A DNA stretch of 8,654 nt from an uncultured Eubacteriales bacterium. Its GTDB lineage: Bacteria > Bacillota > Clostridia > Oscillospirales > Acutalibacteraceae. The stretch lies in NCBI GenBank assembly GCA_900316925.1, contig ONEU01000097.1:1-8654 (forward strand), read 5' to 3'. The translations under genes were made by a program, and so were the position numbers. The notes beneath the pieces were generated by a model, which was given only the letters and a program-made list of their open reading frames with translations, did no database searches and was not told where the DNA came from. Each line of letters begins with the position of its first letter. Within the stretch, counting starts at the first letter, position 1. Of this stretch, positions 6,377 through 8,654 are shown piece after piece.

Positions 6377-6594
6377 TACTTACAGTATAATATTACAGAT
6401 TGTATATTATACAAATTGTATGATCGACTGAAAATATACAGATTGTAGTATACTGTTTGTAATAACTCTTGCAAATAATACAAATCGTATTTTATTGCTG
6501 AAAATATCCCTTTCGTATAATACAAATCGTAATATTTATTAAAAATATACTGTTTGTATAAATTATACAATCGGTAAATAATATACATTCTGTA
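6377..6594. repeat. TAC-N5-GTA array 3, between the orphan gene and the ABC transporter
   Basis: Ten exact sites start at 6377, 6394, 6410, 6437, 6451, 6479, 6521, 6548, 6566 and 6584. A one-mismatch site at 6507 reads TCCCTTTCGTA. Most spacings fall on a 14-base grid (27, 14, 28, 28, 14, 27), and skipped positions carry CTGAAAATA-like sequence (near 6430, 6470, 6498, 6537). AATACAAATCGTA is repeated exactly 42 bases apart (6477-6489 and 6519-6531). The array runs from four bases after the stop codon to eight bases before the AGGAGG of the ABC gene and fills the whole spacer. Confidence 0.92.
6495..6521 (+). promoter_or_regulatory. Possible promoter for the ABC genes, inside array 3
   Basis: A perfect TATAAT (6516-6521) forms the junction of two TAC-N5-GTA sites (GTATAATAC). 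TTGCTG (6495-6500) could serve as -35, but the spacing is only 15 bases. A transcript from here would have an approximately 85-base leader carrying about four sites. The short spacing and the AT-rich repeats make this weak; read-through from upstream is equally possible. Confidence 0.3.
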
Positions 6595-6614
6595 AAATGA
6601 TAGGAGGAGAGCGT

Positions 6615-7505
6615 ATGTCCTTTGTACTGGAAACCTTTGAGCTTACCAAGGAGTATTCCCATATCAATGTGGTTGACCATGTTTCGCTGAAGGTCAGGGA
6701 GGGTGAGATCTACGGCTTTGTGGGAAAAAACGGCGCCGGTAAAACTACCTTCATCCGGATGATCCTGGGGCTGGCCACCGTGTCGTCCGGCAGCTACAAG
6801 CTGTTTGAGCAGGAGCATATCCATGCCGCTCGGAGAAGGATCGGTAGTCTGGTGGAGAACCCTGCCATTTACCGGAATATGTCAGCCCGTGATAACCTGC
6901 TGATGCTGAGTACCATGCTCGGTCTGGACAAAGGCGGTGTGGACGGATTGCTTGAGCAGGTGGGTCTTGACAAGGCCGGTAAGAAGAAGGCTGCGAATTT
7001 CTCTTTGGGCATGAAGCAGCGTCTGGGACTGGCCATTGCGCTGTTGGGCGACCCCGAATTTCTGATTCTTGACGAGCCCCTCAACGGTCTGGATCCCAAG
7101 GGAATTGTGGAGATCCGTGAGTTGCTGCTGTCGCTCAAGAACCAAGGCAAGACGATCTTTATTTCGAGTCATCTGCTGGGTGAGCTGGAGAAGATCACCA
7201 ACCGCTACGGTATCATCTCATCCGGTCATTTGGTGGAGGAGATCACCGCCGAGGAGCTGCTGAAAAAATGCGGGAGCAGAACCGTTGTGAAATCCAGCGA
7301 TCCCGAAAAGGCAAAGGAGATCATCAGCAGGCTGATGCCCGGTCAGGAGATGCGGATGGAGAAGAATAAGGTCATCATTTCTGCTGCGGTGGAGGATGTG
7401 GGACAGATCACCAGCGAGCTGTTCAAGGCCGGGATCACGGTCAAGGGCATCAACACGGACGAGGATAATATGGAAGACTACTTTATCAAGAGAATGGAGG
7501 AGTGA
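6615..7505 (+). CDS. ABC transporter ATP-binding protein, bacitracin/lantibiotic-immunity type (BcrA/LanF-like)
   Basis: The 296-residue protein has a complete nucleotide-binding domain and a C-terminal extension of about 80 residues. Motifs are GKNGAGKT (Walker A, 37-44), the signature SLGMKQR (130-136), LILDEP (Walker B with D153, E154) and the switch histidine H186 in SSHLL. The Q-loop region reads GSLVENPAIY, with glutamate where most ABC proteins have glutamine; this and SLGMKQR are usual in the BcrA/LanF subfamily. It would power the adjacent permease at the membrane. Exporters of this subfamily confer self-immunity or resistance to bacitracin, lantibiotics and similar peptides, but the substrate here is unknown. 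The start is ATG 6615, seven bases after AGGAGG (6602-6607); the in-frame ATG at 6597 lies before that ribosome site and is rejected. It is probably expressed with the permease three bases downstream. Confidence 0.92.
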   Translation: MSFVLETFELTKEYSHINVVDHVSLKVREGEIYGFVGKNGAGKTTFIRMILGLATVSSGSYKLFEQEHIHAARRRIGSLVENPAIYRNMSARDNLLMLSTMLGLDKGGVDGLLEQVGLDKAGKKKAANFSLGMKQRLGLAIALLGDPEFLILDEPLNGLDPKGIVEIRELLLSLKNQGKTIFISSHLLGELEKITNRYGIISSGHLVEEITAEELLKKCGSRTVVKSSDPEKAKEIISRLMPGQEMRMEKNKVIISAAVEDVGQITSELFKAGITVKGINTDEDNMEDYFIKRMEE

Positions 7506-7508
7506 ATC

Positions 7509-8330
7509 ATGGGCAGACTTTTTAGAGCGGATCTGATGAAACAGCGAAAGAGCACTACCCTGTGGGTCTGTACGATTCTGGCTTTTCTGTTCGGCATTGT
7601 GATGGCCGTACTGTATTACATGGTGTGGCTGAATATCGGCACGACGGTTCAGAATACCCAGCAAATGCTGGCGCAGGCAGGCTTTAGTCCGGATGCTTTT
7701 GATTCGGTCATGTCAAAGTTCCCGAAGCCGAGCATGACGGAATATGCCAACGCACTCCTGCGGGATACCAATGTGTTGTATGTCTGTGCGGTAGTGGTCG
7801 GCGTCTTTGTGGGCTCTGAGTATTCCATGGGTACGATCAAAAATACCATTGCCCGCGGTTTCACCCGCACAAAGGTGTTTATTTCCAAATTCCTGGTGTC
7901 TCTCCTTTCCATGATGATCGTGGTGGCTTCCTATGTGCTTGGCGGATCCATCACAAGTATCTGCATTTTCGGCTTTACGAGCAGCGCCGGCAAAAGGCGC
8001 GTGTTGATGGTACTGATCTCCTATTTCTGCCTGTTCGTTGCGGTGGCCGCCATGTATATGATGATCGCCATTATCACCAGGAAGACCGGTCATGCCATTG
8101 CGGTCTCAATCGTGTTTCCGATTCTGGTGGAATCCGTCATCACCGCCGTGGAGGTCGCCAACAAGGAATTTTCGGGTATCTCCAAGTACTGGCTTTTCCG
8201 GACGTTTCTGGAGGCGGAGGATCTGTGTCTGGCTTACAAAGCGTACATTCCCATTCTGATCGCCGCCGTTTACACTGCCGTCTGTTTTATCATTTCCTAT
8301 CTTGTCTTCAAGCGCCAGGAACTGAAATAA
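7509..8330 (+). CDS. ABC-2 type transporter permease (BcrB/LanEG-like)
   Basis: The 273-residue protein has six predicted membrane segments, near residues 18-41, 88-103, 128-155, 165-189, 195-212 and 246-267. A soluble, probably external loop of about 45 residues lies between the first two. After segment 2 comes GSEYSMGTIKNTIARGFTR (102-120), followed by SKF. This E-Y-x-x-G-T-I-K-N pattern is the hallmark of ABC-2 permeases of the bacitracin/lantibiotic-immunity type and likely contacts the ATPase. Two permease chains would pair with two copies of the ATPase encoded directly upstream. Its ribosome site GGAGG (7496-7500) lies inside the end of the ATPase gene, eight bases before ATG 7509, indicating co-translation. 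No regulatory two-component genes are visible nearby, so this pair lacks the usual peptide-sensing partner within the window. Confidence 0.92.
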   Translation: MGRLFRADLMKQRKSTTLWVCTILAFLFGIVMAVLYYMVWLNIGTTVQNTQQMLAQAGFSPDAFDSVMSKFPKPSMTEYANALLRDTNVLYVCAVVVGVFVGSEYSMGTIKNTIARGFTRTKVFISKFLVSLLSMMIVVASYVLGGSITSICIFGFTSSAGKRRVLMVLISYFCLFVAVAAMYMMIAIITRKTGHAIAVSIVFPILVESVITAVEVANKEFSGISKYWLFRTFLEAEDLCLAYKAYIPILIAAVYTAVCFIISYLVFKRQELK

Positions 8331-8365
8331 CGGATATCGTTTTCCGGCATTTACCACAAAACTAA

Positions 8366-8396
8366 GGCACGGTTGCTCTGTCCGAGTGACCGTGTC
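8366..8396. repeat. Hairpin related to the downstream terminator stem
   Basis: GGCACGGTTGCTC (8366-8378) pairs with GAGTGACCGTGTC (8384-8396) over 13 pairs, three of them G-T, with a five-base loop. No T-tract follows. The arms resemble those of the terminator at 8523-8554 (GGCACGG...CCGTGCC). Its right arm overlaps the left arm of the next repeat, so the two structures cannot form together. Confidence 0.7.
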
Positions 8397-8453
8397 AGGG
8401 GGACTTTCACGAGAAAGTCCCCCCGACACCCCCGAAAGCGGAGTTTTGCTTTC
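8392..8453. repeat. Dispersed hairpin repeat, copy 2 (intact stem)
   Basis: Bases 8393-8436 match 808-851 at 41 of 44 positions. The stem is GTGTC (8392-8396) with GACAC (8425-8429), one A/C mismatch, then GGGGGACTTT (8398-8407) with AAAGTCCCCC (8414-8423) around the loop CACGAG. A second hairpin follows, GAAAGC (8434-8439) with GCTTTC (8448-8453). Copy 1 has a second hairpin at the equivalent place but of different sequence. Confidence 0.8.
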
Positions 8454-8522
8454 TGCTGCTCCGTTCGATAATCGGATAAGCAGAAGTGCATAATCATCCT
8501 GAATATCCCACACAACGCAACA

Positions 8523-8564
8523 GGCACGGGTACTCCGAGAAGAGTAACCGTGCCGGAATTTTTT
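8523..8564 (+). terminator. Intrinsic terminator downstream of the ABC operon
   Basis: GGCACGG (8523-8529) pairs with CCGTGCC (8548-8554), and after one G/A mismatch TACTC (8531-8535) pairs with GAGTA (8542-8546) around a six-base loop. GGAA and six T's (8559-8564) follow. It lies about 190 bases after the permease stop codon and probably ends the operon transcript. Confidence 0.85.
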
Positions 8565-8582
8565 GAAAGAATAGCTGCTAAG

Positions 8583-8634
8583 CAGCCCCCTGAGGGCTGT
8601 GGCAGCGGACGTAGCGCAATCGCAGCCCCGCTGC
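8583..8634. repeat. GC-rich double-hairpin segment at the window end
   Basis: CAGCCC (8583-8588) pairs with GGGCTG (8594-8599), and GCAGCGG (8602-8608) pairs with CCGCTGC (8628-8634). No T-tract follows. It could be a further dispersed element or the start of structured sequence continuing past the window; a function cannot be given. Confidence 0.5.
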
Positions 8635-8654
8635 GCCGTGCCGGATGTTAGCGA

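Larger units (their letters stand above)
8331..8654. other. Gene-free tail after the ABC operon
   Basis: I see no gene in these 324 bases on either strand. They contain a hairpin at 8366-8396, the second copy of the dispersed hairpin repeat (8392-8453), a terminator (8523-8564) and a GC-rich structured segment (8583-8634). ORFs here are translations of the palindromes. Confidence 0.75.

Noticed and set aside
6377..6594. CRISPR array
   Set aside because: The repeated unit is only 11 bases with a variable centre, spacings vary from 14 to 28 bases, spacers are not unique sequences of constant length, and no cas genes are present.
5115..6594. LexA/SOS boxes or CopY/BlaI-type operators
   Set aside because: Gram-positive LexA boxes are built on GAAC-N4-GTTC, which is absent. 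CopY boxes are TACA-N2-TGTA (10 bases); here the invariant part is TAC-N5-GTA (11 bases), and many sites lack the inner A or T.
6377..6594. Replication-origin iterons or DnaA boxes
   Set aside because: No TTATCCACA-like boxes and no replication gene nearby; the sites are palindromic and spread over three spacers of an ordinary gene run.
6597..6614. Earlier ATG for the ABC ATPase gene
   Set aside because: It lies upstream of the AGGAGG at 6602-6607, which serves the ATG at 6615 and would be translated if 6597 were used.
8106..8513. 135-codon minus-strand ORF over the tail of the permease gene and the hairpin repeat
   Set aside because: Part is antisense to the permease and part is a translation of the dispersed palindrome; the same SGVSGGLSR-like peptide appears from the other repeat copy, showing it is repeat-derived.

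Overview
The window looks like a chromosomal segment of a Gram-positive gut- or rumen-type clostridium, most likely in the Oscillospiraceae/Ruminococcus group. The basis is strong AGGAGG-type ribosome binding sites, moderately GC-rich genes separated by very AT-rich or hairpin-rich spacers, a Clostridia-style set of neighbours (lepA, DUF3783, GIY-YIG, recQ) and a bacitracin/lantibiotic-immunity-type ABC pair. The assignment rests on style and gene content only; no search was run. All supported genes lie on the + strand.

Layout. (1) 1-645: the 3' end of a gene for a repetitive, probably cell-surface protein, closed by a strong intrinsic terminator at 731-760. (2) 646-1050: a gene-free spacer with a dispersed hairpin repeat (808-871), a long perfect inverted repeat (903-948) and a good sigma-A-type promoter (994-1023). 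(3) 1051-5103: a tight run of lepA, a DUF3783-family gene, a GIY-YIG nuclease-family gene and recQ, with gaps of 31, 2 and 0 bases, probably one transcript. (4) 5104-6614: an AlkD-type DNA glycosylase gene and an unrecognised 103-residue gene. Every spacer around them is filled with AT-rich arrays of one bipartite palindrome, TAC-N5-GTA. (5) 6615-8330: an ABC ATPase and its six-helix membrane partner. (6) 8331-8654: a gene-free tail with a second copy of the dispersed hairpin repeat, two related hairpins (the second a terminator) and a GC-rich structured end.

The main discovery candidate is the TAC-N5-GTA array. I count 19 exact sites plus 2 one-mismatch sites in about 420 bases of spacer (5115-5286, 6018-6045, 6377-6594). 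About 0.1-0.2 would be expected by chance in such AT-rich sequence. The outer TAC and GTA are fixed and the inner five bases vary. Start-to-start spacings cluster at 14, 16-18 and 27-28 bases. The longer gaps usually carry a second element resembling CTGAAAATA. Neighbouring sites form hairpins, and some site pairs enclose a TATAAT. This looks like either an iterated operator for a cooperative DNA-binding protein or a family of RNA/DNA hairpins controlling the recQ-alkD-orphan-ABC block. I do not know of a described system with this exact layout.

Functionally, the block joins translation (LepA), DNA maintenance (RecQ, GIY-YIG, AlkD) and export or toxic-peptide resistance (ABC pair). Whether the repeat arrays link these into a stress-responsive unit is inference.
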